This document shows positions 1-6,379 of a stretch of DNA of 12,717 bases, one piece after another. Position numbers and translations under genes: made by a program. The stretch's first letter is position 1. Each line of letters starts with the position of its first letter. Source of the DNA: Baffinella frigidus. Lineage: Eukaryota; Cryptophyceae; Cryptomonadales; Baffinellaceae. A model generated the notes under the pieces. The model was given only the letters and a program-made list of their open reading frames with translations. It made no database searches and was not told the DNA's origin. The DNA lies in assembly GCA_026770585.1 (NCBI GenBank), contig MU646390.1, forward strand, positions 782,689 through 795,405. Reading direction: 5' to 3'.

Positions 1-107
1 CTCATAAGAAACCGCCTCCTCCTAAGACCCTACAGCAGGCCTACGCCTAGGGCCCTACGGTGGTCCTAGGGGGGGGGGGGGGTTCTTATGAGCGAGGTAC
101 CCCTGTA
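1..107. mobile_element. Family A foldback element, copy A1 (cut by window edge)
   Basis: Partial copy of the commonest small inverted-repeat element here. The window begins inside its left terminal repeat (CTCATAAGAAA). The right terminal repeat TTCTTATGAGCGAGGTACCC is complete and ends in CCCTG followed by TA. The middle carries the family's palindromic core of CCTAGG, GGGCCC and CTACGG words and a long G run. No coding capacity. The right TA (106-107) matches the TA duplication of the complete copies. Confidence 0.8.
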
Positions 108-124
108 GCACGCAGGGGTCGGGA

Positions 125-244
125 TACAGGGGTACCTCGCCCATAAGAAACGCCCAGCCCCTAGGACCACCATAGGGCCCTAGGCATGGTCCTACTGTAG
201 GGTCCTAGGGGGGGGCGCTTTCTTATGAGCGAGGTACCCCTGTA
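125..244. mobile_element. Family A foldback element, copy A2 (complete, TA duplication)
   Basis: Complete 116-bp element (127-242) between TA dinucleotides. The left end reads CAGGGGTACCTCGC, then CATAAGAAACGCC. The right end is its inverted complement, ending GCGAGGTACCCCTG. The TA duplication and short non-coding body fit a non-autonomous DNA transposon (MITE), and TA targeting is typical of Tc1/mariner-like transposases. Superfamily assignment is inference, because no transposase is present. Confidence 0.85.
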
Positions 245-304
245 AACATCTCTCCAGGGGGGGGCATTCCCGTTCCTCAAGAAGATGGAATGACGTCATC
301 TCCA

Positions 305-408
305 TATCCCTTAAGTGCCCATAGGGTGAATATTCACCCTAACTCGTCCTAGGCAGGTCCTAGGGCCCTACCGTAGGGCGTATGAGCCTACTCGCCACTT
401 GAGGGATA
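305..408. mobile_element. Family B foldback element, copy B1
   Basis: A 100-bp inverted-repeat element (307-406) flanked by TA on both sides. Ends are TCCCTTAAGTG and CACTTGAGGGA. Inside is a perfect 18-bp palindrome (AGGGTGAATATTCACCCT, 323-340), followed by the CCTAGG/GGGCCC/CCGTAGGG core also seen in family A. No coding potential. Same sub-type as B3. Confidence 0.8.
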
Positions 409-495
409 TGCAACCCCGTCTGAGGAAACACAGCTATCCTCATGTTCGCAGCCCCAGTGCTCATTCTGTGCATGCAACTCCAGCGTTGCGGCAGA

Positions 496-598
496 TATCC
501 CTTGAGCGCCGAGTAAGCGCATACGCCCTACCGTAGGGCCCTAGGACCTGCCTAGGAGCTCGTGGCGGTCAATTTTGACAGCCTTGCCACTTAAGGTA
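496..598. mobile_element. Family B foldback element, copy B2
   Basis: Lies in the opposite orientation to B1 and B3. The left end is TA-TCCCTTGAGCG and the right end is CCACTTAAGG-TA, missing one or two terminal bases. It shares the GTAGGGCCCTAGGACCTGCC core with B4. Where B1 and B3 carry GTGAATATTCACC it carries a GTCAATTTTGAC palindrome, so it belongs with B4 in a second sub-type. Its right TA (597-598) is also the left TA of B3. Confidence 0.75.
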
Positions 599-700
599 TC
601 CCTCAAGTGCCCATAGGATGAATATTCACCCCAACTCACCCTAGGCAGGTCCTAGGGGCCTACCGTAAGGAGTATGAGCCTATTGGCCACTTGAGGGATA
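597..700. mobile_element. Family B foldback element, copy B3
   Basis: Element 599-698 between TA dinucleotides, same orientation and sub-type as B1: ends TCCCTCAAGTG and CCACTTGAGGGA, and an inner GATGAATATTCACC palindrome with some decay. It directly abuts B2 through a single shared TA. Confidence 0.8.
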
Positions 701-818
701 GCTGTGTTTGCTCAAACGGGGGAGAGTCTTGGCTGTTAGTCCCGAAAGAAACGATGTTACGGTCGTGAGACCGGCTCGCTGGCCCTCCCCTCGCCGAGCC
801 TGAGCTTTCCGGGGGGGG

Positions 819-1110
819 GCTGTGTGCTCGGCGAAGGGTCCTTCCCCCCTCCAGCAAAGAGTGCTTACCGGGGTACCTCGCTCATAAGAAAGCGCCTCCC
901 CCCCTAGGACCATCTTAGGGCCCTAGGCATAGGCCCACTGTAGGGTCCTAGGGGGTGGCGCTTCCTTATGAGCGAGGTACCCCTGTACCGGCTCGGGGGA
1001 AAGAACGTTTGGTCAACATGAAATCCAAATGCTGTACCGCGGTGCTGTGTGTTCGGTGTTTCGGCACTGTGTGTTCGGTGAAGGGTGCTCCCCCCCTCAG
1101 TGAAGTTTGC
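819..1110. repeat. Short repeat CTGTGTGYTCGGYGAAGGGT in two places
   Basis: The segment 819-865 (CTGTGTGCTCGGCGAAGGGT, then CTTCCCCCCTC) recurs diverged at 1065-1110. The second site is itself a tandem pair starting near 1043 (GCTGTGTGTTCGGTG twice, about 22 bp apart). Element A3 lies between the two sites. The rest of 723-865 and 988-1268 shows no gene; the ORFs there run through the A-element ends and are not credible. Confidence 0.5.
866..987. mobile_element. Family A foldback element, copy A3
   Basis: Element 868-985 between TA dinucleotides, 118 bp. The left end has one change (CCGGGGTACCTCGCTCATAA), while the right end is intact (TTATGAGCGAGGTACCCCTG). The core CCTAGGACCATCTTAGGGCC is close to the other copies. 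No coding capacity. Confidence 0.85.
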
Positions 1111-1268
1111 TTTGGGGGAGCAGTGGAAAGTGGAGGGGGCGGGCGAGGTTGGCGAGACAGGCACGGAAGGGGGGTCCCGAGAGGGTAAGAGCCCATCCCA
1201 CACAAATGGAGTGATTTACAGTATTTCCTCGAAACTGAAGCAGTCACTGAAGGCCGGTCCCTAGGGGG

Positions 1269-1412
1269 TACAGGGGTACCTCGCTCATAAGAAACGCCCC
1301 CCCCCCTGCAGGGGAACCATGCCCCCCCGTAGGACCACCGTAGGGCCCTAGGCATAGGCCTACTGTAGGGTCTTAGGGGGGCTTGGTTTCTTATGAGCGA
1401 GGTACCCCTGTA
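1269..1412. mobile_element. Family A foldback element, copy A4
   Basis: Element 1271-1410 flanked by TA. Both ends are near-perfect. At about 140 bp it is longer than its relatives because of extra sequence after the left terminal repeat (a second C run around GGGGAACCATG). The core with CCGTAGGGCCCTAGGCATAG is intact. Confidence 0.85.
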
Positions 1413-1448
1413 TCGCCGCAATGTCCTCGGTTTCCCGCAGCCCCAACC

Positions 1449-1608
1449 CCACACAGCGGGCTACGAAGGGATTTTCAGCCCATATCGGGCCACCTTTCAG
1501 TTACCTTATCCGTAGGAACCCTCCTATGTCCCTACGGAGTGCCTACTGTAGGGTCCTAGGTCTCATCGCTCGGGGTTATTCAAAATCCCTTCGAAGTCCG
1601 CTGTGTGG
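1449..1608 (-). mobile_element. Family D foldback element, copy D1 (complete)
   Basis: About 160 bp with inverted ends: CCACACAGCGGGCTACGAAG at the left, and at the right TTCGAAGTCCGCTGTGTGG. In reverse complement it aligns along its whole length with D3 (5739-5890), including GAGCGATGAGACCTAGGACC, GTAGGGACATAGG and CCTACGGATAAGGTAAC. No clear target duplication. It lies between A4 and A5. The ORF across it is a repeat artefact. Confidence 0.75.
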
Positions 1609-1671
1609 CTCAAAAGACCGACATGGCCGCACAGGACAGATCAAACCGAAAGGAGCTGTGGCTAGTACCGG

Positions 1672-1802
1672 TACAGGGGTACCTCGCTCATAAGATCCTT
1701 TAGGTTTAAGCGCCCCCCCCCCAGGACAACCATAGGGCCCTAGGCATAGGCCTACTGAAGAGTCCTAGGGGGAGGCAGTTTCTTATGAGATAGGTACCCC
1801 TG
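1672..1802. mobile_element. Family A foldback element, copy A5
   Basis: Element 1674-1802, about 129 bp. Left TA is present; the right flank is TG instead of TA. The left arm carries an insertion (TCCTTTAGGTTTAAG, similar to the host word TCCTTTAGG at about 1850 and 3377). The right arm reads TTATGAGATAGGTACCCCTG, with two changes. Probably an older copy. Confidence 0.8.
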
Positions 1803-1815
1803 TGCATGTACCGCA

Positions 1816-2252
1816 AGGTCCTTTCGAACCGCTGAGTCTTTTATCCTTTAGGTGCTTCGAGCTCCCAACATGCATGTAGGCGGACTCTGGAACTGGTTCT
1901 GTGGGAAAGCCATGCGTCCTTTCGGATCGCATCAAACCTCCCGGTAGAGCGGTTTTCTCATCTGTCGGCCGCGACCCGGGATGAAATCATGAACAAGGGC
2001 TCCAATTCCAGCCACTTTTGACGTTTTTGTCAAAACATACAACTCTAAAACTTCAGGATCACGCCAAAAGTGGCCGGAATTGGAGCCCTTGTTCATGATT
2101 TCATCCCGGGTCGCGGCCGACAGATGAGAAAATCGCTCTACAGAGGATCGCAGCAGAAACCGGCTAAAGGGTAGTCCTCAATCGGACATGTGAAGATATC
2201 CTCTTACGGCAAAACCCGGCTAAATGGGCGTCCTCAATCGGGCATGAGAAAG
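1816..2252. repeat. Host repeat Q1, interrupted by element P
   Basis: Diverged relative of 3376-3600. Shared words, in order: TCCTTTAGGT, CTCCCAACATG, GAAAGC, CTTTCGGATCGCAT, then CAGAGGATCGC on the far side of P. The tail holds an imperfect direct repeat with 56-bp spacing (CGGCTAAAGGGTAGTCCTCA at 2161; CGGCTAAATGGGCGTCCTCA at 2217). No coding sequence recognised. P appears to have inserted into an older copy of this repeat, since Q2 lacks it. Confidence 0.5.
1945..2140. mobile_element. Long-armed foldback element P
   Basis: Inverted repeat with arms of about 78 bp, almost perfect, around a loop of about 40 bp. The left arm starts TA-GAGCGGTTTTCTCATCTG and the right arm ends CAGATGAGAAAATCGCTC-TA. 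The arms include GGCCGCGACCCGGG and a segment ending CCACTTTTG. Outer TA dinucleotides fit a TA duplication. A transcript would fold into a long hairpin. The TA-GAGC end is shared with X and W although the interiors differ. Confidence 0.8.
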
Positions 2253-2472
2253 TAGAGCCGATGTGGAAAGACTTGGCCATGTCTGAAAACCTGCTAACCT
2301 GAGAACCTGAGAGCAACTACGTTTTTGGCGGACGTGATGACGATTCAAATTTGAATTTCGAACAAAAAATCGTCATCACGTCCGCTTAAGAGTTGTCACC
2401 AAAGCACCATGCTCTCAAGTTCTCAGGTTTTCTGGTTCTCCGAATTGGCCAAGTCTTTCCACATTAGTTCTA
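2253..2472. mobile_element. Foldback element X
   Basis: Terminal inverted repeats TA-GAGCCGATGTGGAAAGAC and GTCTTTCCACATTAGTTC-TA are extended by a further matched pair (CTGAGAACCTGAGAGCA against TGCTCTCAAGTTCTCAG). At the centre lies a strong hairpin, CGGACGTGATGACGAT against ATCGTCATCACGTCCG. Its right TA (2471-2472) is also the left TA of B4, so the two elements abut on one dinucleotide. Confidence 0.75.
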
Positions 2473-2953
2473 TCCCTTAAGTGGTGAGTAGGCTCATACG
2501 CCCTATCCCTTATCTGCCGAAAAAGGTACGTGATCATTTTTTTAGCAGGAATCAGGTGTAGTGGCAGTTTCTTGGGCAGGAAAACTCTGGTGCAGTTCCC
2601 AAATGTTTTCCTAACCTCGCCTCAATTCTGTGCCGTGCATTTCTCTTTCGAATGAAGTCAATAAGTGTCAATAAGTGGCTTTAGCGGAGGGCGGTTTTCC
2701 GGGTCTCATAAATCAGGAATTTCTCGGGTTGTTGAGCACCAATTACACAATTTGTTCAGCTTAGCGAGCCTGACAAGCTGGTGTTTTTTTCATAATTTTC
2801 CATCAAGAGGCGGCCTAATTAAAAATGCCAAAGTTGACATTTGAGCCTTTTGTCATCTCAGGATGACACAGGCACTTAAGGGATAGTAGGGCCCTAGGAC
2901 CTGCCTAGGACCTCTTGGCAGTCAAAATTGACCGCCTCGCCACTTAAGGGATA
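2471..2953. mobile_element. Family B element B4, split by nested element C
   Basis: The two halves together match B2: left part 2473-2503 (TCCCTTAAGTGGTGAGTAGG, then CTCATACGCCC) and right part 2886-2951 (GTAGGGCCCTAGGACCTGCC, GTCAAAATTGACC, CTCGCCACTTAAGGGA). Outer TA dinucleotides are present on both sides. The interruption occurs at a TA inside the conserved core CCCTACCGTAGGG. About two core bases next to the insertion differ from B2. Confidence 0.8.
2504..2885. mobile_element. Element C, nested inside B4 with TA duplication
   Basis: Body 2506-2883 (378 bp) between TA dinucleotides, the longest element here apart from composites. Ends are TCCCTTATCTGCC and GGCACTTAAGGGA, close to the family B terminus, but the interior is unrelated to B. 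It contains a TGTCATCTCAGGATGACA hairpin (2851-2868) and AAAGTTGACATTTGAG. No ORF of note, so it is non-autonomous. It may be a sister or deletion derivative of the B family, mobilised by the same enzyme (inference). Confidence 0.75.
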
Positions 2954-2968
2954 CCAGCTGGGTACCTT

Positions 2969-3348
2969 GCTGGGGGGGGAAGCGAGATTTAACAAGTTGA
3001 CAAATACGACCGTTTCACGCTGGGGGGAGAGGTGTGACGAGACCAGAGGGCTCAAGCTGCCCGCAACCACCCCGGAGGGTAGGTCTGGGAACTAGTGTCT
3101 GGTCCACTAGGACGAACTAACTAACCCACGGGGAAGGCGTGCTCACACACAGGGGGAAAAGCGATTTTTAAAATTGGTACACGTTGGCTTCACGCCAGGT
3201 GGAGAGGTAGGCCGAGACGCGGGGCTCAGCGCCCGTAACCACCCCTTTAGAAGGTGTGGATCGTTGAATGGAACGTCTCGCCCACTAGGACTCGCTACCT
3301 AGGAGTGAGGGCAAGGACCAACGGGGGAAAGGGCAGGTTCGAACCGGG
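2969..3348. repeat. Diverged tandem repeat, period about 170-180 bp
   Basis: Two full units and the start of a third. Matching words in the same order: GGGGGAAGCGAGATTT (2975) and GGGGGAAAAGCGATTTTT (3152); TTCACGC (3014 and 3189); GGAGAGGT; GGCTCA; AACCACCCC (3065 and 3237); CCACTAGGAC (3104 and 3282). A third GGGGGAAA begins at 3323. Identity is modest. No RNA gene recognised: a GGTTCGAACC word at 3336 lacks a tRNA fold around it. Confidence 0.6.
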
Positions 3349-3937
3349 GCAAGGCCGGGCCCAAGGCGACATATAGGTCCTTTAGGTTTTAATTTCTCCC
3401 AACATGGCCCAACGACACGCCCTTCCGTAGAAAGGGTCTGCAGAGAAAGCATTTTTGCTTTCGGATCGCATTGAGCTCTCCAGTGCAGAGGCTCGTGAAG
3501 AGGGGATAGAGGGTGGTTCTCTTGGGGTGTTTGAGTTAACCCAGAGGATCGCGTTCGCACACTCACCAGAACCCAAATCGGCTGAAGGCCCAATGGTATC
3601 CCATGGTTAAGCGCACAAGAGCTCCAACCACGGATACCCCAGATGTCAACAGGAAACAGTTGATTACTGATTACTGAATTTATTAAAGAGGTTTCGCCGT
3701 TATTGCCTACGAGCTCGTATGTACATAACCCGTGCCATTACCAGACTATGATCGGTCCATGTTACACCCCGCTCAGTCTCCAGAAGGTGATAGGGAGGGT
3801 TACCGAGTTACCGTCCGGGAACCTCGTTATTAGAGTCTACCGCCGGTAACCGTGGATCGGCCGAAACCCGGTAACGGTAACCGGTCCTCGCTCAGTTACC
3901 GGAAAACCCCCATCCCTGCAAGGCCGGGCCCAAGGCG
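3349..3937. repeat. Exact 20-bp direct repeat pair (3349-3368 and 3918-3937)
   Basis: GCAAGGCCGGGCCCAAGGCG occurs exactly at 3349-3368 and 3918-3937, bracketing 549 bp. It could be a duplication made by insertion of the bracketed segment, or the mark of a recombination. The bracketed segment holds host repeat Q2 and a cluster of GGTAAC/GTTACC words at about 3800-3900. It has no inverted ends that I can see, so a simple transposon is not supported. Confidence 0.65.
3376..3600. repeat. Host repeat Q2 (uninterrupted relative of Q1)
   Basis: Shares TCCTTTAGGT, CTCCCAACATG, GAAAGCATTTTTGCTTTCGG, GGATCGCAT and CAGAGGATCGC with 1816-2252, in the same order, with no long foldback element between the last two words. 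The ORFs read on the minus strand here resemble no family I know and are not called. Confidence 0.45.
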
Positions 3938-5016
3938 TAGAGCACTGTATGTCCCATGACTCAGTCACCAGGTCACTCAGGCTTTGTGCGGCGCAGCACT
4001 GAGCTACGAGTCGTAGGACGAGCCCGCCTCGGGTCACGCTGTGAAGGTCACAGCGTTTTCTGGAAAACGCAGAGGGTACGTACATGTATCGATGCGCGTG
4101 TATAGTGTAGTAAACTGAGGATAAATGGACGCGACAAGTGTTCTTTCGTGACCGGCAAATTTGCTTTAGCTTGAAGCTCGGTTTGATCAAGATCCGCAAC
4201 GCCGCAACGCCCAAATTAAATTCGCTGGCCCCTAATCTACCAGCCATCGCTGATCCGACCCCAGCTCTCTTTCCTTCAGGAAGAAAGGTGCGCTCTGCCC
4301 CCGCCGCCGCCGTGCAGCGTCGCACCGGACGCTGCCTCTGCCGTTAGGCGGTGGTGATTAGGAGCCAGGGGTTTGAGAAATTAGCCTGGGCCCAGGAAGG
4401 AAACCCCGCAGCTCGGCCGAGCCGAGCTCGGCCGCTTCCTAAGCCATTGCCCCCAGCCTGGGAAATGTGACATGTTAACATCCTGGCAAAATGAACATCA
4501 CGCTGTTGAACGCACAGTGTTTGTTGGACGAGAAGGAGAAGGAAGGAAGGAGGACGCAGGCGCGAGAATCCTCGTCCCCACGCACCACATGCCGCCCAGA
4601 CAGTTTCCGCAGGGGCAGCGGAACGTCAAGATCTCTGGGCGATGTGCAGACACGGCATGGTGGGTCTGCTTAGCTGTGCAGTTGCAGTGGAGGTGCCGCA
4701 AGGGTTTGCATTGCGCAGGGGACCACCCAGCATATGTTCTCTTCGCTGATAGTATATGAGCGCCGTTGAGCCTACCAGGTATATCACAACCTCTTGACAT
4801 GGGTCGAGCGACGCCGGATTGTGCTGAGAACTTCCCGTGCAGGTGTCTGGTCTGGTTCTAAGAACGTCCTGCGCATCAGATTCGTAGTGTGAATCATACT
4901 CGGTTTCCATGCGCTTTAAAACTGCCCGGCATTGTAGGATGATTTTTGATACCATCAAGGAATTTGCTATGCGTCCCGGCAATATATATCATCGGTTCAG
5001 TACGACTGATGCCGGC
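3601..5016. other. Largely unique sequence, no gene recognised
   Basis: This is the longest stretch without obvious foldback elements. Open frames exist (for example 3837-4325 on the minus strand, 162 codons; 4472-4759 on the plus strand, 95 codons), but their translations show no motif I recognise, they overlap each other on opposite strands, and codon use is not biased. A pyrimidine tract followed by CAG near 4279 could be a 3' splice site, but no matching exon is evident. An intron-rich gene fragment or plain intergenic DNA are both possible. Confidence 0.4.
4384..4464. repeat. GC-rich palindrome cluster
   Basis: Contains CCTGGGCCCAGG (4385-4396), CTCGGCCGAG (4412-4421) and CCGAGCTCGG (4422-4431), all perfect palindromes close together, followed by an inverted partner of the first (CCCAGCCTGGG, 4452-4462). 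Its role is unknown. It resembles the cruciform-prone DNA of the rest of the window, but its words differ from the CCTAGG/CCTACGG core. Confidence 0.45.
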
Positions 5017-5019
5017 TGA

Positions 5020-5187
5020 CCCTGCAGGCCGTCGCTGGCGAGGATGAATCACAACGTCCCCCCCGCCTCCATCAACCTCTCGAGCGACCTCCACAAACGC
5101 AAGATCGCGCCCCACAAGGCGGAGTTCTCCCTGGCGAAATCCCTCGAGGCGACGCGGGACCTGCTCCGCTCTGAGACCGCCCAGTAA
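5020..5187 (+). pseudogene. Coding relic with very high GC3 (possible terminal exon)
   Basis: Function unknown. An open frame runs from about 5020 to a TAA at 5185-5187. From the ATG at 5044 it encodes 47 residues, and 43 of those 47 codons end in G or C, a bias seen nowhere else in the window at this length. Residues include SINLSSDLHKRKIAPHK and end LLRSETAQ, hydrophilic and probably helical. A possible 3' splice site (CCCTGCAG) lies at 5020-5027, so the piece could be the last exon of a captured or decayed gene. No promoter or upstream exon was identified. The last 28 bp before the E target site and the 18 bp after it are repeated at 5458-5485 and 5640-5657, with only three transitions. 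I do not recognise the family. Confidence 0.45.
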
Positions 5188-5195
5188 CCACCAAC

Positions 5196-5455
5196 CCCAC
5201 GCAGCGGACTTCAAAGGGATTTTGAACAACCCCTGAGCGATAAGACCCAGGACCCTACCACTAACCCTCACGAAAAGACCAAATCGTCGATTTTCAGACC
5301 TCAAATTCACCTTGCAGACACCCCAGATCTGGGGTGTCTGATCTTAAGTTGACAAAATCTTGGTACACAATCAACTTTTGGGAACAGGTCGGGATCAATG
5401 GATTTGGTCCTCCCGTGAGGGTTGGTGGTACGGTAGGCAACCCGTAGGAAGATAG
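5196..5455 (+). mobile_element. Family D element D2, split by nested element F
   Basis: The left part 5196-5257 matches D3 (CGCAGCGGACTTCAAAGGGA, AACAACCCCTGAGCGATAAG, AGGACCCTA). The match resumes at 5431 (CGGTAGGCAACCCGTAGG) directly after element F. The far end is truncated near 5455, where the duplicated coding relic begins. D3 gives the uninterrupted sequence at the F target. Confidence 0.7.
5256..5430. mobile_element. Element F, nested inside D2 with TA duplication
   Basis: Body 5258-5428 (171 bp) between TA dinucleotides. Ends are CCACTAACCCTCACG and CGTGAGGGTTGGTGG, extended by GACCAAATC against GGATTTGGTC. The centre holds a perfect 26-bp palindrome (5315-5340, core CCCCAGATCTGGGG), then AAGTTGACAAAATCTTGG. 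The uninterrupted site in D3 reads CCCTACGGTAGG, so removing F plus one TA restores it exactly. No coding sequence. Confidence 0.8.
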
Positions 5456-5457
5456 GC

Positions 5458-5657
5458 AACGCGAGACTTGCTCCGCTCTGAGACCTTATCTCAGAAAACG
5501 AGTTCTAAAACTCGTTTTCTTAAGTCAATCCCCCTACAAATTCGTCAACTTATTCTTTACTATCCGCATAAGTTGACAAATTTGTAGGAGAATTGACTTA
5601 AGAAAACGAGTTTTAGAACTCGTTTTCTGAGATAAGACCGCCCAGTAACCACCAACC
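5458..5657 (+). repeat. Second copy of the coding-relic tail, interrupted by E
   Basis: Positions 5458-5485 match 5151-5178 with three differences, all transitions (two G to A, one C to T). Positions 5640-5657 match 5179-5196 exactly. Element E and a GACC duplication lie between. The duplication therefore predates the E insertion. The codons up to the stop are preserved on both sides of E. Confidence 0.8.
5482..5639. mobile_element. Long-armed foldback element E with 4-bp duplication GACC
   Basis: Body 5486-5635 (150 bp) flanked by GACC (5482-5485 and 5636-5639). The empty site at 5175-5178 has a single GACC. Each arm is about 65 bp, from TTATCTCAGAAAACGAGTTC to AACTCGTTTTCTGAGATAA, with a loop of about 16 bases; each arm also carries its own smaller palindrome (AACGAGTTCTAAAACTCGTT). 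The arms end inward in AAGTTGACAAATTTGTAGG. Non-coding. The 4-bp duplication sets it apart from the TA-targeting families. Confidence 0.9.
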
Positions 5658-5738
5658 GAGCACCCCGGGGAGGAGAGCGAGCCGCGGCTAGACGCCTGTG
5701 GGCCAGTCGGATTGAATGTGGCACCGGTGGCTGCTCAC

Positions 5739-5890
5739 CGCACAGCGGACTTCAAAGGGATTTTGAACAACCCCTGAGCGATAAGACCTAGGACCCTACG
5801 GTAGGCAACCCGTAGGGACATAGGGGGGTTCCTACGGATAAGGTAACGGAAACTCGGGCTCTCAGCGCCCGAAAATGCCTTCGTAGCCCG
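5739..5890 (+). mobile_element. Family D foldback element, copy D3
   Basis: Opposite orientation to D1 and aligned to it throughout. Left end CGCACAGCGGACTTCAAAGG; right end AAAATGCCTTCGTAGCCCG, where the final CTGTGTGG of D1 is missing. Contains CCTAGGACCCTACGGTAGGC and CCTACGGATAAGGTAACGG. It serves as the empty-site reference for F. Confidence 0.7.
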
Positions 5891-5892
5891 AT

Positions 5893-6015
5893 AGCCTCAC
5901 GGAAAGACTAAATCGTCGATTTTCAGACCTCGGATTTACCCTGGCAGACCCCCCGAAATCGAAGGGCTGTGTTTACTAGGTCCCAATCTTGGTAAAGCCT
6001 CTCATTAGTTGACAC
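5893..6015 (+). mobile_element. Diverged partial F element (F2)
   Basis: Begins CCTCACGGAAAGACTAAATC, then GTCGATTTTCAGACCTCGG and CCTGGCAGACCCCC, paralleling F from 5265 to about 5325, then AATCTTGG and AGTTGACA in the same order as in F. It lacks the outer CCACTAACC end and the perfect palindrome. It directly follows the truncated D3 end. Confidence 0.55.
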
Positions 6016-6025
6016 CTTTTTCGGC

Positions 6026-6160
6026 CGAAAAGCAAACTAATTTTGAACAAAATGAGTCAACTTGTGTAGTAAATTTCATTGCGAGCAAAAAAGAATTCTC
6101 ATTTCAATGAAATTTACTACACAAGTTGACTCATTTTGTTCAAAACTAATTTGCTTTTCG
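6026..6160. mobile_element. Foldback element V
   Basis: Two 56-bp arms (6026-6081 and 6105-6160), almost perfect, around a 23-base loop with an EcoRI-like GAATTC. The outer ends are CGAAAAGCAAACTAATTTTG and its complement. The inner part of each arm is the 19-bp module TGTGTAGTAAATTTCATTG, found in several other elements. No clear target duplication. The ORF crossing it is a hairpin artefact. Confidence 0.8.
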
Positions 6161-6258
6161 ACCTTCGACCTTTATAACCTTTTTGAAGTCTGAAATCTTG
6201 GAATCTCGAAGTCGAAAAGCGGACAAGTTCTACCGGAATAGCGCTACGCATCCACCCT

Positions 6259-6379
6259 CTAGCTCTGCCCCAGTTTAATGCTGGCGCGTCCCTAAAAATA
6301 TTATAGAGCAGAAATCCAGTACAAAAGGGTGAATACACGGCTCCTAGGACGAGCCAGAATAAAATTTGGACACAGCTAG
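6259..6379 (-). mobile_element. Foldback element U, copy U1
   Basis: A 121-bp element with ends CTAGCTCTGCCCCAGTTTAA and CAGAATAAAATTTGG plus ACACAGCTAG. It is the reverse complement relative of U2 (11596-11716), same length, sharing GAGCAGAAATCCAGTACAAA and GGACGAGCCAGAATAAAA. Flanks ACCCT and TCCCT suggest a 4-bp CCCT duplication, offset by one base. More decayed than U2. Confidence 0.75.

Larger units (their letters stand above)
414..721. repeat. Inverted repeat flanking the B2/B3 pair
   Basis: The sequence at 414-439 (core GGAAACACAGCTATCC) recurs inverted at 696-721 (core GGATAGCTGTGTTTGCTC) with a few mismatches. The two arms bracket B2 and B3, and the right arm overlaps the last bases of B3. 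This could be an older, larger foldback unit or a duplicated host sequence. Positions 440-495 between the left arm and B2 show no recognisable feature. Confidence 0.5.

Noticed and set aside
966-1454. Minus-strand ORF of 162 codons containing RYRGTSLIR and SYERGTPV
   Set aside because: The repeated peptides are translations of family A terminal repeats. The frame runs through A3 and A4, so it is a repeat artefact.
3040-3060. GGCTCAAG resembling the end of the dinoflagellate spliced leader; also AATGGCTCAAATG on the minus strand at 11282-11319
   Set aside because: The matches are only 8-10 bases, without the upstream leader sequence or a GT donor after it. Not enough to call a spliced-leader gene.
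3330-3365. Possible tRNA B box GGTTCGAACC
   Set aside because: The flanking bases do not form a T stem, and no acceptor or anticodon arm can be found at the right distances.
3837-4325. Minus-strand ORF of 162 codons
   Set aside because: No recognisable motif, mixed composition, overlaps a plus-strand ORF, and has no codon bias like the relic at 5044. It could be tested by translated search but cannot be supported here.
4472-4982. Overlapping ORFs of 95, 60, 100 and 118 codons on both strands
   Set aside because: They overlap each other in different frames with no family signature. At most one could be real, and nothing favours any of them.
4894-5310. Minus-strand ORF of 138 codons
   Set aside because: It is the antisense of the GC3-rich plus-strand relic plus D2 and F sequence. 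The plus frame explains the base pattern better.
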